Positions 36,011 to 48,087 are shown, numbered from the stretch's first letter. The stretch is 64,000 nucleotides of DNA from Ziziphus jujuba (GCF_031755915.1 NC_083389.1:19492001-19556000); one strand, 5' to 3'. Translations and numbers: made by a program. Notes: generated from the letters alone by a model not told the origin.

Positions 36011-36792
36011 ACCAAAATGAAAAGTAAATTTTACTAGTAATTTTATTTTTAGTTGCATGATGTTGATATATAAGAAGAACCTAGTAAAGATTAGCTACAA
36101 GAAAGACCATGTGCTTTATCCTAATACCTCGCCATTGAGGAAACTATTATGAAGGACTTCAACAAATGAAAAAGCTACATAGAACCTAAAAAGTAGATGC
36201 AAACTCAACATACACAATTTTCTTGTTTCCATATATTTTAAGATTTCGATGATAGTTTAGAGGTGCTCTTCGTGCTTCCTATAGTTTATGTCTGTAGTTG
36301 CATTTTGGTCCTTGAATCTTTAGGTTTTGATACACTTTGGGTGTGTTTTGTACCCTATATTAAGGGGTATTAGGATGGATTGTACTAGTTAATACCATGT
36401 TTGGCATATGAAAACACGGGAAGGGTATTGTATTACATAATTCCCTTCCGTGTTTTTTAACCAGGTGAAGGTGTATTATCTAATACACTACTTTTTCCTT
36501 GTATAACGTAATATGACTCGCAGCTTCTCCTCTCCCATCGCCTCTCCCATCTCTGTTCTCTGGTAAGTTTTCTCACAATTCTCTCTTCTTCTTTCTTTTT
36601 TTTCTCACTCTGATCTAATGTTTTTTCCTTCTTTCTATCCATCAATTACAAGGAAAAAAGAAAAACTAGGCCTGATTTGTCTTCTTCCAACCTCTACACA
36701 TTGCAAGTAAGTCTTCTCATGGCCGATTGGGTGCTTGCTTCTTTGCTTGCTGATCTGTGTATTTTTTATTCTTTGCTTGCTCATCCGTGAGA

Positions 36793-36839
36793 GTGTGTGT
36801 GTGTGTGTGTGTGCGTGGAGAGAGAGAGAGAGAGAGAGA
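36793..36839. repeat. Compound (GT)n(GA)n microsatellite
   Basis: A GT run at 36793-36813 with one C, then GGA and an AG run to 36839. Confidence 0.95.
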
Positions 36840-36970
36840 AAGATGGGGACCGACCCAAAATCTGCCATAGTTGACCCAATATGAACCCTCTCTTCCAGAT
36901 CCTCGGCTTTGTTACCCAAACCCATAAAATTTGCTTGCCAATCTGTGAGAGTGTAACATATATAGTTGAC

Positions 36971-37070
36971 CCACCTAAATTTGCTTACTGATCCAAGCCT
37001 TTGTCATGGTAGAAAGCTAACCACCTAAATTTGCTTCCTGATCCAAGCCTCTGTGATGGTACAAAGCTAA
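36971..37070. repeat. Tandem repeat, two copies of 50 bp
   Basis: 36971-37020 and 37021-37070 both read CCACCTAAATTTGCTT-CTG, then ATCCAAGCCT and ATGGTA-AAAGCTAA. Five or so mismatches by eye. Confidence 0.9.
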
Positions 37071-38547
37071 TGGTCTTCAGTTTGAATCTCTTCCTGTGTT
37101 CTTTTAAATCTATTGAAGCTCGTAACATAGAGAGGGTGTGAATTTCGAATTGATTTTTTCGTTTCCTTTTTTTTTTTCCCCCATTTCTGGAGATTTCTCT
37201 GCAACCAAACAGAGAACGGTTGTGGAAAATTTTGTAATATAAGTTGCTTGTACAATAATTTTGTTTAATTATTTTTTTTATGATAAGATGGCTTTGTTGT
37301 GATGTGAATTGGCCTTTGGTGAATTGGCTACTGGTGTGTTGTGTTGTAGATTGGCTGCTGTTGGTGTGTTGTGGATTGGATCTTGGTGAATTAAATAAGA
37401 TAAAATAATATCCATTTCAATTTTTTTTTCCTCTTCTCCCTGCCAAAGTCTGAGACACAAATATAGGCTTACAAAACAAAGCCTAGAAAATTTCATTTAG
37501 ACTAATCCCAATACTTATAAAAATTAGATTTAGGATGAGCTCTTAAGAATTAGACTCCGAAGTGCCTAAGTCCGCAGTGTTATTTAAATCAATATTTAAC
37601 AGGGCTTTGCTTGAAGAATTTGCATGGAACACGGGTTTTCCTAATTTGGTCAAATTAGGCATTAGGTTGATTCCACGGGAAATCCAGCTTTCTTATTAGA
37701 TTCCCAGTCCTCTGCTATAGGTCCAAATGATTGATCATCGCATATGGCAAGCAAGGTTGCATGCGACACTTTAATAATATTCCCAACCAAAAATAATCCA
37801 AAGCCTAAAAAAATTTTCCCCACCAACAACAAAATTGATACTTTTTCTAACCTTTAAAAAAAAAAAAAAGAAAGAAAGAAAAAAAAAAAAACTCAGTTTC
37901 CTAGAAAAAAAAAATCTCAGTTTCCTTTATTCCTTTCAAACCATTGCCCTATCTTAAAAACTTTTATGTAATAGCATTAAGCAGTGCATAAAGATTTAAG
38001 CCTTACATCTCTGAGCATTGATTACTATAAAAAAAAATAAAAAAAAAAGGTTTCAACTTTGAAAAGTTAAAGAGTTGCTTGCACAAAGAAATGTTTTGTG
38101 GACCTTGAACTTCACACGTCTTCTTTCCGATGTGTGTGTGTGTGTGTGTGTGTGTATTATTTTATTTAGAAATTAAGTAGCATAGAATAATGCAAATGCA
38201 CAGGAAATTAACTTCTTTAAAAACAAGTTAGAAAATATGTATGCAAAGCAACCAGCTTGGTGCCCATATGCCTATTCAACCTTTTAAATTAAGCTTAGCT
38301 AAACATACGAGGGTTTTTATTTTTTATTAATTTTTGTATTTATTTTGTATTTATTTTTTTTCTGTTATATATGTTTTATTTTAGTTTTGCCCTATAGTTG
38401 AAAAGAACTAAATAATATTGATTTTTATATGATTTACTTTAATTCTTTCTTTTAGTTTAGAAGAAATATATAATATTGATTAACCTTTAATTTTTTAATG
38501 GATAGATATGGATCAAAAAAAAAATATTTGCGTTTCTAATCATAAGA

Positions 38548-41500
38548 GTGTGGCATTTACACATGATGAGTTTAATGTTGATGATGATGTTATGGATATT
38601 AAAGAGAAGACAAAATCGTTATAACAATCATATGCTTAGAGATCGAAGCTTTGTTATGCATAAGCCGAGATTGAGTTATTTAGATAGTATAATAGGCAAT
38701 AGTGATTTGGAATGTATAAATCAACTTCCAGTGGATAGAAGAACTTTTAGAATATTATGTGAGCTACTTCATAGTGATGGAAGGATAAAGAGAGATGGTA
38801 AAGTATCCTTAAAGGAGTAAGTGTGTATGTTCTTACATATACTTGCTCACCATGTGAAGAATCGTATAATTGGCAATAGATTTAAGAAATTGGAAGAAAC
38901 AATTTGTAGGTATTTTAATTCCATTTTACATGGTGTATTACGGTTGCAAAGTAAATTCTTTCATGTTCCAGAACCAGTTCCTAAAAATTGTATCGATGAT
39001 AGATGGATATAGTTTAAGGTAAGCTAATAAAAGTTGTTTGTAACTTCGATCTCTAAGCATTTTTAACATATTTGCACTATGTTGTTTATATACTAATTAT
39101 TTATAATTTACATAGAATTGTTTGGGTGTATTGGATAGAACTTATATTAAGGTTCCTGTAACACCTCGTCTCGAAATACACCGAAAATTTTTCAAATTTT
39201 ATCGAGGTTGACCGTCATTGACCGAGAAAGGGTCAAATGTTGACTTTTTGCTCTCGGTAGAATTTCACATTGACCAAAGTACTGCTGCAAAGTACGCATT
39301 GTCACGAGTTCATAGACTAGTAGCATGTCGAAATTGGAGCTACCGTTTGAAAGTTATGAGCAAAACAAGTTGAGGTGCAAACTGTCCAAAGGATGTCGGA
39401 GTTGACTTTTTGTTCGTGACAAAGTTGAACTTTGACTCACGCATGGTTATGAATTACTCATCGATATGAGTTCATAGACTAGTGGCACGTCCGATTTGGA
39501 CATGTGGTTTGAAAGTCACGAACCTGTGAAGTTTTTCCGAGACAGCATTTACTATTCATGGATCTGTATGTGTGTGAACAGTGATGCCACATGTCACAAA
39601 AGTGGACCCACCCGTAAGTGCACAGTGGCACCCACGGGCGTTTTGACTGGCTAAAAAGGGAAGGGAGGAGAGAGAAAAAGGATAGAGAAATAGAGAGAAA
39701 AAGGGGAAGGATCGGCCAACTGCCGTTCACCCATTTCCGACTACCAAAACAGTACACACGCTTCACCACCTTATCCCATCCATCAAAACCAGCCAGCTAG
39801 CCAACGCCCGAATCGGGGTGTTTTCTGGGGAGAGGTCTGTTTCCTTTTTCGACCGATTTCTCCTAAACCAGATCTTTGTTTGCCTCACCGTCGATCCTGT
39901 TAAGTCACCCATTCCCCAATCTACTTTCCCACCAAAAATCAAGACCAGTGGCCACCGGACACGCCTCCGGCAGTGACGGGTTCCGATGACCACGGCGGCT
40001 CGTCGGGAAATCAATTTTTCGGCGAGCTTCCAGTTGCACTGCCCACCTTTTCCCACTAATTCTAACCCTTGAACCCAGATCTGAGGTCGGTTTCCTCCAA
40101 TTCACAGTGGTTTGTGAGAGCTGAGAACCTAAAGACCGAAACCTTCCCAACGAGATTCCAGCCACCTCGGGTCCGATCTCCGGAAGGTAAAGGTCAATCC
40201 TTAATCCTCGTGTTGTAAGCTTCGTTTTGATATATTATTTGCGAATATTAGTTGTCATTTGTGTTCGCTTCCCTGGGTACCGAGTATTATTTATCCGAAT
40301 AAAATATTAATTTATTTGATCCTGTGTAATATTGTTGTTCTAGGAGCACGTGTGAGCCGTAGAATTGATCCTATGAAGGATCTTGGTTGGATTGCGTGCT
40401 TGAGGTGAGTGACCCACCTTCAAAATTATTTTCGGGTGTTAAATTATATTTATTTTGTGATAATTAAATGTTTGGATTTAATATTTATGTGTTAAATATT
40501 TAGCAAAATTATATTTGAAATTTTGATGGCACAATTTGAATAAATTGAAATGTATATGTACATTAAAGCATATTTTAATTTTGATAAATTATGGAAATTC
40601 ATTTTATGGAAATTTGATATTTAGGGAAATTATGATTTTAACATTTTTAATTTATTGTTAAAATTATTGTGAGTTTATTTCAAGCAATAAAAATGCTTTT
40701 ACATGGATTTACAAATTTTGAGATTTTTATGTGATTTAATTATAATTTGAATTTTGAGGAATTGAAGGAATATTTATTTAAATTGTTGTTAATTTCATTG
40801 ATGGATTTGAAATTGATGGAATTTATGCGATGGATTTATGATGATGATTTACAAAGGAATTGTGGAAAATTTACAGGTTTAATTAGATGGAATAAACCCG
40901 GTAGTATTTATGAGATTTTGAGATTTGAAAATAAATATATTGATTTTATGATTTTTAGATGCACCATACACATACTGGTGTTCTTTATACATGGATATGC
41001 TTAGCGCGCAGGTGGATGTGGTGAGTGCGCAGGTAGGTGTGAGTAGCACACAAGTGATTATAGGGTTGTCATGTGGTTGCCATTGGATGAGGGTCGGTTG
41101 CCTTTCCATAGCCGAGATGCCTGTTTGCAGCGGCACGGTGGGACGCCACGTGACGTATGCCGGTTTCTCTCTTTAACCTCCTGTCTGGTGGTATTTAGGA
41201 CACTGGTATATAGTGGGTGCATCAAATTATTTTGATGACATGATTTTAAATTAAATGTATTTAATAATGTTTTTATTATTTATTTAAATTTAAAGCTTTA
41301 CACAAATTTTATGAAATTGTTATCGTGATTTTATTACCTATTCTCGTTAATGTTTTAAAAGTTATTGCCTTGATTTTATCATTTAAATCGATTTGGTATT
41401 TTAAGATAAATTCTATTATATTTTTATCATTTGTTTTATATAGATGTTTAAATTGATTTAAAATGTTTCTTTGATTATTTCATTAATTTAATTAATAAAT

Positions 41501-43054
41501 TTTATAATTTACATATTGGGTTTATTTTTGTTTTTATGCCAAATTTCTTTAATACAAATTTATTTATGATTTTATTTATTTTATCTAGTGATGCCTTATT
41601 CTATATTTCCATTATAATTTTGGATCCTTAAATTCGTGTATGTTATTTGAAATTTATTTGACTAATTATTTCTTGATTTTTGGGGCATAAAATGTTGAGT
41701 TTTGCGAAAATGTTTTAAAAAGGAAACTTTTCCAACTAAGTGAATCGTAAGGGTTTTGAGGGAAAATATTACTTTTAACTACCTATTATTTATTTACTTA
41801 TTTCTTATTAATCAATTAACTAAGTTATTTACCCTTTTATTATTATTATTATTGTATAGTAGATTAGGTTACTCACTGAGATGATTAGCATCCCATATTT
41901 TTAAATTCCGTTCCCTTAGGCCCAGGTTAGTCGACGTTGATCGTCCGGGGGAGAGCTCGACATCTTGGTTTGTTGTCGAAGACCAAAAGGATTTTCCTTT
42001 CATTTCTATCTTGTATTAAATTTCATATTCAATTGTACTAATAACGCTCTATATACTGTTTGGACATTTATTTATTTAATTGTACACTGGTTCCCTGTTA
42101 ATTTTTGAAGTGCTGAAATTTGTGGTAATATCTTATAGTAAAGTGGGAGGAATAAGGTGGTGCATTTAGAAGTGTATTTTCAGTGTAGAGAAATTGTGGT
42201 AAGTCCAACCCTTAGGGGAGGCTCTGCCGGATTTCTCATTGGAATGTCCAGTATGGTTTTCCTGATATTAGGGCTTGTCTAGGGTTCTGGTGAGGAATTT
42301 TAGATGGGTTCTGACAGTTCGTGTGTCCGAACATGATAAACCAAGTTATCAAACCAGAAAAGAAGAAATTGCAACCAATATTTTAGGCATTTGTTCCCAT
42401 GACATGAAGTTTATCTTTATTTTACCAAGGTGGGAAAGTTTTGCTTCTGATTCTAGAGTACTTCAGAATGCAGTAACTAGGCCGAAAGAGTTAAGAATCC
42501 CCACAGGTATATAAAGAATTGTATAATTTATTTGTTAGAATAATAAAATAAAAAAACACATACAAAACCTAATGTTTTTCTTCATAATACAGGAAATTAT
42601 TATCTTGTCGATAGTGGGTACACAAATGGAGAGGGGTTTCTTGCACCTTATAGAGGAACCTGATATCATTTATCGGAATGGAAAGAGGATGGTCAACCTA
42701 CTAATCCTTCACAGTATTTTAATATGAAACATGCTTCAGTAAGGAATGTTATAGAAAGATGTTTTGGATTGCTAGATGCGATGGGGCATTTTAAGGAGTC
42801 CAGCGTTTTACCCCATCAAAACTCAATGCCGAATAATTACTGCATGTTGCTTGTTACATAACCTTATTAAAGGTGAAATGTCTGCCGATCCATTGGAAAG
42901 TAAAGCAAATATAAATGGTACAAATTTAGAAAACGAAGAAAGTGAAGGAGTAGGCACAAGTGGTACAGTTGAATTTTCAAATAAATGGTCAACTTGGAGG
43001 GATAACTTAGCAAGTCGAATGTATGACGAATGGAGAGGGAATAGGCACCATTAA
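38548..43054 (+). pseudogene. PIF/Harbinger DDE transposase, broken by stops and a solo LTR
   Basis: Exon blocks: about 38560-39017 with MHKPRLSYLDSIIG, FRILCELLHSDGRI and LHILAHHVKNRIIGNRF, stopped by TAA at 38818 and TAG at 39010. After a GTAAGC...ACATAG intron, 39117-39156 gives GVLDRTYIKV, which holds the first catalytic D. After the LTR, 42317-42506 gives RVSEHDKPSYQTRKEE and MKFIFILPRWE with DSRVLQ. An intron with GTATAT and TACAG ends leads to 42593 on, giving YYLVDSGYTN (second D) and SVRNVIERCFGLL (catalytic E). Another stop follows YRGT near 42660. The triad is still readable but the gene is dead. The frame resumes across the LTR target duplication. Confidence 0.88.
39157..42316 (+). 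mobile_element. Solo LTR, 3,160 bp, inside the transposase
   Basis: It starts TGTAACACCTCGTCTCG and ends GGGTTCTGACA, the TGTAACACC...GACA form common in chromovirus LTRs. The flanks are GTTCC (39152-39156) and GTTCG (42317-42321). Removing the LTR and one copy restores the transposase reading ...IKV|RVSEH..., so GTTCG is the original and the left copy has one change. No gag or pol lies inside, so LTR-LTR recombination has deleted the body. Words shared with 33266-36010 and 14560-17968 mark the same family, but this copy is the best preserved. Confidence 0.9.
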
Positions 43055-43234
43055 ATTGTATTTCACTATATGACATCTAGTGATGAAATGATTTTTTTGA
43101 TATGTTAACAATATGTATATTTTTACTATTATTGTTTATTAGTCTAATTGATGATTGTACATGTTTATTTGCTTATCTATAATTTATTGTAAATGTATTT
43201 CAAATTATTAATATGCATATATATAGAGAGAGGA

Positions 43235-44165
43235 ATGATGGGACAAAATAGTCAATCAAAATCAAGACGATCATGGAGTAAGGCTGAAGAAGATGTTTTG
43301 TTATCTATACTTGAAGATATGGTAGCATCTGGATTTCAATATGATAATGGATCTTTCAAACCTGGAACAATGATCCATGTTGAGAAGGTTTTGGAAGCAC
43401 GATTTCCTAATTCGGGGATAAAAGCAAATCTTCATATCTATTCAAAATTGAGACATTGGAATAAACAATATGGAATTGTTTTTTACATGCTTAATACAAG
43501 TGGATTTGCATGGAATGACATGCTCAAATGCGTTAAGGTGGATAGCGATAAAGCATGAGATAATTACGTTAAGGTTTAACTTAAGGTTATAGATAAATTT
43601 ATTTGATTTTTTATTTATATTGTAACAATATAATTAATTTTAGTTTCTTGTGTTGTAGCACAACAAGAATACTGAAAGATGGAGAGGAAAACAATTTGTT
43701 ATATTTGATAGATTAGTTAATTTCTTTGGAAAAGATGGAGCAACTGAAAGGGCAGCTGAAACTCCCATTGATATGGTTAAAGAGGTAAATAGAACAGATG
43801 ATAATATCAATGCTATTGACATGGAAGAGAGCTCTTTAACTTCAGTACAAAATATATCAACTGTTACTTCAACCCATAAAAGGAAAAATAGAGCAGATTG
43901 TAACAATGCAGAGGACGCTCTATTGACTTCATTTCAGCAAATGTTTGATATATCCATTGATCAATTGAAGGTGATAGCATATACCCTCGTGAAAGGCTAT
44001 GAAGATCGATCTGATATTTCTAACAAATTAAAAGATATGAGATTATCCATTGAGGATCAACTGGATGTGTTTGGTATTATAGAACAGAAACCTCATTATC
44101 TTACAATGTTTAGGTCCACTCACGGTCCAGTTAGGGAGATGTTTGTGAGGAGGTTAGCCAATTAA
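43235..44165 (+). pseudogene. Myb/SANT-like DNA-binding protein of the Harbinger element
   Basis: Two exons: 43235-43573 (donor GTTTAA, weak) and 43659-44165 (acceptor TTGTAG), about 281 codons. The first has RSWSKAEEDVLLSILEDMVA, then IKANLHIYSKLRHWNKQYG and FAWNDMLKCV, the plant Myb/SANT-like fold (Myb_DNA-bind_3). The second begins with WRGKQFVIFDRLVNFFGKD and ends MFVRRLAN, the usual tail. In PIF/Harbinger elements this second protein helps the transposase bind DNA and reach the nucleus. A single TGA at 43556, where a TGG (Trp) fits the family, stops the frame. It lies 180 bp downstream of the transposase on the same strand, although convergent or divergent layouts are also known. Confidence 0.85.
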
Positions 44166-44393
44166 AAGTAGGTTTATCAAGCTTGGATGACTAACATTGT
44201 TGTATTGCTTTGTGATTGCATTCTATGAACTTTATTTAGTTGTAGTTTAGACTGTGTGAACCGTATTTATTAGAATATTTTGTATTTAGTATCGACTATG
44301 TTAACTTTTATTTGATTATATGTGGTTGGTGTTATGATTGAACTCATATGTTTGAAAATTTATGTACAATATTATTATGTTGTGTTGTTATAA

Positions 44394-44419
44394 CTATATA
44401 TATATATATATATATATAT
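44394..44419. repeat. (TA)13 microsatellite
   Basis: Perfect TA run between the Myb/SANT gene and the viroplasmin-like remnant. Confidence 0.95.
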
Positions 44420-44475
44420 TAAATTGATTTTTATTGTAAAACATAATTTTTTTTTTTTATATTTATAGATTGCAT

Positions 44476-44790
44476 ATACTGCGTGGAACTGTTTATGTTG
44501 TTTTTGAAGGTTGAAGTACAAGAATTTATCACTCATGGCCTGAATGTCAAGAACAATTTAATGGATTTAGAGGAAACATATATAAGTCATATTCTTCACT
44601 AGAAGAAGCTCAGAACGAGTATATATTATACCTTCAACATCAAAAAGAAACTCCTTCAAATATATGCTTAAATGAAAATGATCAATCTCATCTAATTTAT
44701 GAAAATATTTATAGTGGATGGAAAATATTTCTTATTAGGTGCATTATAGGAGCAATAGTCATGAGCATAGTTATAAAATTATTAAACTAA
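44476..44790 (+). pseudogene. Viroplasmin/RNase H1 N-terminal-like remnant in the Harbinger element
   Basis: Plus-strand translation gives VYVVFEG, a TGA at 44512, then IYHSWPECQEQFNGFRGN, then YKSYSSLEEAQNEYILYL. The pattern Y-V-V-F-x-G-R-x-x-G-I-Y-x-S-W-x-E-C-x-x-Q-V-x-G-F-x-G-x-x-Y-K-S-Y-x-x-x-E-E-A is the viroplasmin/RNase H1 hybrid-binding fold. A hydrophobic segment, GWKIFLIRC then IIGAIVMSIVIKLL, ends the frame at 44788 and could be a membrane anchor. It sits between the Myb/SANT gene and the right inverted end, on the same strand. A T-rich stretch and TTTATAG just upstream could be a splice acceptor. Function within the transposon is unknown. Confidence 0.65.
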
Positions 44791-45163
44791 TAATATGTTG
44801 TTTGATATGTAATATGTATTGGAGATATTAGTTATTAAATATGAGGAAAGACTTTTGTTTTTATTTAATTGCCAATTTAGTAATTTTTTATTTTTTTCAA
44901 AGTTTTATTTTATTTTTTCTAAAATGAAAATAATATGGAAAGAGAAATATAAGATATTTTTTTAATGTTTATTTTTTTAATAGTAATAATTTAATAAATA
45001 ATTCAAAATACAAAATAATATAGTACAATACCAAGACATACCAAACACTGTATTATTTTATACAATTCAACACCAAACACAGTATAAGTATAATATATCT
45101 AATACAATCCAATACAATACAGCTTATACCAATACAATCTAATATTGCATACCAAACGAACCC
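44791..45163 (+). other. Harbinger 3' subterminal region
   Basis: AT-rich. The last 120 bp hold several ATACAATCCAATAC / CCAATACAATCTAAT words that repeat and are likely transposase-binding subterminal repeats, ending at the inverted terminus ACCAAACGAACCC. Confidence 0.6.
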
Positions 45164-45167
45164 TTTA

Positions 45168-45965
45168 GGTTTTAAGCACCAAGATGTATTGGGCATGACA
45201 TATAGGTTATGGTATCATACGGATTATGGTTATGAAATTTTTTTTTTTTACTTATGTGCTATTTATAGAAAATATAATTTATTTATTTAAGTATAGAAGG
45301 TTATGACTGGTATCATGTTTACAAATATTTTCATATGAAATATGATATTTGCTATATTTTCAGGGGAAACTCAAAGGTTTTGTGAAAGACATTTTCCAAC
45401 AATTAGGAAACTTTCAAAAGAGTGAAAGTAAAGTTTTGAAAGAAAGGATTTGACGATAAATTGTTACTTTTATATTATTATTTTATTCCACCCACTAAGC
45501 TAGTCTCATAATTTTGATTTTAAGCTGTTCCCCTAGGCCTCAATTGCCTGGTTACATAAATTACGTTGAGATATCTTTATTGTTCGTATTTTTTTTCATC
45601 GATGATGTATTATTATTTTCCTTTGACTCTGATGATAGTAAATATTCTTTCTTTAGTTGATTTTAATGTATACATTATATTGAGCACTTTTGATATTTTA
45701 TATTTGCTCATTTGTACTTTTTAGATTGATCTTGTGTATTAACCTAATATGTATGTTTCCTATAATATCTTTGATTAATGATTTGTGGGAATCTATTAAA
45801 AAAAATTTATGACATTTTATCTCTTTATTGTTAGGTTATATCTAAATTATGGAGAGATTTTGTGGGATTTTTAATAGAAAATTTTATATGGCTTCCCTAG
45901 GTGGGAACATTTTGGGTGTCTAAAAAGGATCTCCTGAGAAGTATTGTCATAAATTGATTTTGATG
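45168..45965 (+). repeat. Fragment of the long-LTR family (3' half)
   Basis: Matches 35390-35960 in order: the TTTCAAA-GAGTGAAAGTA block, CCACT-AGCT-GTCTCAT, CT-TTATTGTTC--AT, ATGTATACATTATATTGA-CA, and TTCCCTAGGTGGGAACA near the end. Only the 3' half of the LTR is present, next to the right end of the Harbinger element. Confidence 0.65.
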
Positions 45966-46129
45966 AAGAAATATAAGGTAGAGTTAACAAAAATTATAGC
46001 TTCGCAAGGGAAAAATAAATTTCTAAAAAAGTAATTTTAAATAAGTTTTGCAGAAACTGACAACGGTGTTAATCACCGCAGAGAGAGCAAGCAATCATCT
46101 CTAAGGCACTTTTAGCGCCAAACTATGGC

Positions 46130-47180
46130 TGTCAAATTTTGGCACAAGCGAGAACACTGCTCATCTCGTATAAGCCTAGGTCCATGACCTAAATCCGTGT
46201 CAATTTGAGCTAAAATTATGTTGTGCTGAACTAATTCCAAGATGACCTCTTTATGTCCAACCTCAACAACCTTTGAACACAAGCTGAGATTGTGGTAATG
46301 ACTTGAAAACCCAATAAAACTATCAGAGGGCACTGGCACAAAGCCTCCAATGCTCAAGTCAGTGAAGTGCAAGTAGGTCATGCTTTAGAGAGCTTGTTAG
46401 AGAGAGAGAGAGAGAGAGAGAGATAAGAAGAAGAAGAAAAGAGAGAAGGAGAAGAACCCCAAAAGACCTCTGAGAGAGAATGAACATGTTCCTTTTATAG
46501 AAGAGGAAGGAGGTTAAATTTGCAACACCTGGTTCACTTTGGAATGAGTGCCACATGGTTTTTTCCCTCTAGTCCCGATGGTTCTTTTAATGTGGAGTAG
46601 CTTCTAACCTTTTTCATGAGGTGATGACTGGAAATGGTGACAAGCTCAGCCTATCAAGAGCTTGTACCTTGTTATTTGAATTTAGTTTGCCCAATTGTCT
46701 GACCTGGCTCATATGAGAGTGTTAGATGAGCACATGATAGGTGGCACTTTGGGTTGGTTGAGCTTGGTGAAAGTAGCACATGCCTTCGTGTATTCAATGT
46801 GCGTCATTCAATGTTCATCCTTTCTTGGGCTCCAAGCTAAGTTTAGAGAGTGTACGAACTTGCCTTGATGATGTACTTCTATGTTAGGGCATTCTCAGGA
46901 CATCCGTTAAAAGCACATTTTTTATGACATTAAGATTGTATCTGATGTTCAGGTCATCTTGTTTCTTTCTCACGTTATTTTGCAACCTAAGGTCATTTAG
47001 GTCATTCCATGACCTGAGGTTCCACAATCTAATATCGTCCATGACCTGGATTGTTAAACGATTTGGGTCATTCCACAACCTGGAATCATTCCATAAACTA
47101 AGATCATTTATTCTCTTTTTGAGGTCGTTCTTTGTATAATCCAACTTAGAAGAGCTATGTGAAAAAGTTCAATCAATAAT
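46130..47180 (-). repeat. Solo LTR related to 7685-8731
   Basis: Collinear with 7685-8731: TGTCAAATTTTGGCACAAG at the left, AATGCTCAAGTCAG-GAAG, a GA-rich run, GAGAGAATGAAC, GTAGCACATGCCTTCGTGTATTCAATGT and GAGGTCGTTCTTTG near the right. No gag or pol flanks it, so I call it solo. No clean target duplication was found and the right end is approximate. Orientation follows the other copy. Confidence 0.65.
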
Positions 47181-47589
47181 GATTTATGAATAATCAAAGG
47201 GAGCTTTGGCGATCTAAGATAGAGAAGTTCCAAAATATTATAAAACTGGTCCGACCATGGTTATTCTCAATGAGATAAAATTATTTTAATCATAAAACAA
47301 TTAAATAAATGTTTGGCATAAATATATATACATATATATATATATATATGAATAAAAATAGATCTGCCATTGAAAAACTATTACAACTGGATCTACCATT
47401 TTCTTTCTCTCTCTTACACTTAGTTCTTGCATAAATGCCCCTTTTTTTAATATTTTATATGAAACTTTATAAAATATGAAACTTTAATGATAATTTTTAA
47501 TTTTATTTGTAAATTGCTAGAGAAGAATATGAAAAAAAAAATATCTAAAAAAACCATATTAGTATGAGATTGAAAATGACGCACTTACC

Positions 47590-48020
47590 TCCATAGTAAA
47601 GGGGAAGGAATGGGGTAGTCACCCCATCTCATGCCAGAGGTGGGGTGGCGAAAGAGCGAAATAATCTTACTTGATGTTATTGTGGTGTTTTATAGATCAT
47701 ATTGAGAAAAAAAAAAAAAAAAACTATACTTAAAGGACTAAAATGGAAATGCAATATAGTTTAGAGACCAAAGTAGAAAATGCAATTTTATATACACTTT
47801 ACCCCTATAAGGAAGACCCCTACTATAGGGGTAAAGTATAAATAAAATCAAATAAAACTGCCCATTCTCCTCCTCATTCCACCTTTATCATAAGAGCTAG
47901 TGCATAGACAAAGTCAAGTAAAATTATCATGTTCCCTCCCATCCTCACCCCTACCATAAGGTAGGGTGACTACCCCTCATCTTCCCCACCCTACCCCAAT
48001 TATGGGGGTGGAGCGTGTTG
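47590..48020. repeat. Palindrome-rich block, possible foldback element
   Basis: The left side has GGGGAAGGAATGGGGTAGTC and the right side, inverted, has a similar GGGGAAGATGAGGGGTAGTC. Near the middle, TTTACCCCTATA at 47797-47808 pairs with TATAGGGGTAAA at 47823-47834 across a 14-base loop. No coding frame. The outer ends are not defined. Confidence 0.45.
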
Positions 48021-48041
48021 TCTTCAACCTTAGATTGACAT

Positions 48042-48042
<1 letters not shown>

Positions 48043-48084
<42 letters not shown>
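48043..48084. repeat. Homopolymer run of 42 T
   Basis: An uninterrupted T-run directly follows the palindrome-rich block. It could be the A-tail of a retroposed copy on the minus strand, a slipped mononucleotide tract, or an assembly effect. No SINE-like body with A and B boxes is visible beside it. Confidence 0.95.

Positions 48085-48087
<3 letters not shown>

Larger units (their letters stand above)
36480..38500 (+). other. Harbinger 5' region, leader and introns
   Basis: No long frame. CTCTCCCATCTCTGTTCTCT ending at a GTAAGT donor near 36563 looks like a leader exon. GT/GA microsatellites lie at 36793-36839, A-rich runs near 37860-37890, and a (TG)12 at 38131-38154. Confidence 0.45.
36339..45163 (+). 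mobile_element. PIF/Harbinger DNA transposon, 8.8 kb, carrying a solo LTR
   Basis: The left end GGGTGTGTTTTGTA at 36339 is the inverse of the right end, which reads GGGTTCGTTTGGTA from 45163; 11 of 14 bases match. TTT flanks both ends (36336-36338, 45164-45166), a 3-bp target size as in this superfamily. Inside are a DDE transposase, a Myb/SANT-like gene and a third coding remnant, all on the plus strand. Subtracting the 3,160-bp solo LTR and one 5-bp target copy leaves about 5.66 kb. All three genes carry stops, so the element is dead. Confidence 0.82.

Noticed and set aside
46924..47144. Frames on both strands with repeated FRSFH / RLWND words
   Set aside because: They arise from repeated GACCTNAGGT-type words inside the solo LTR, not from a protein family.
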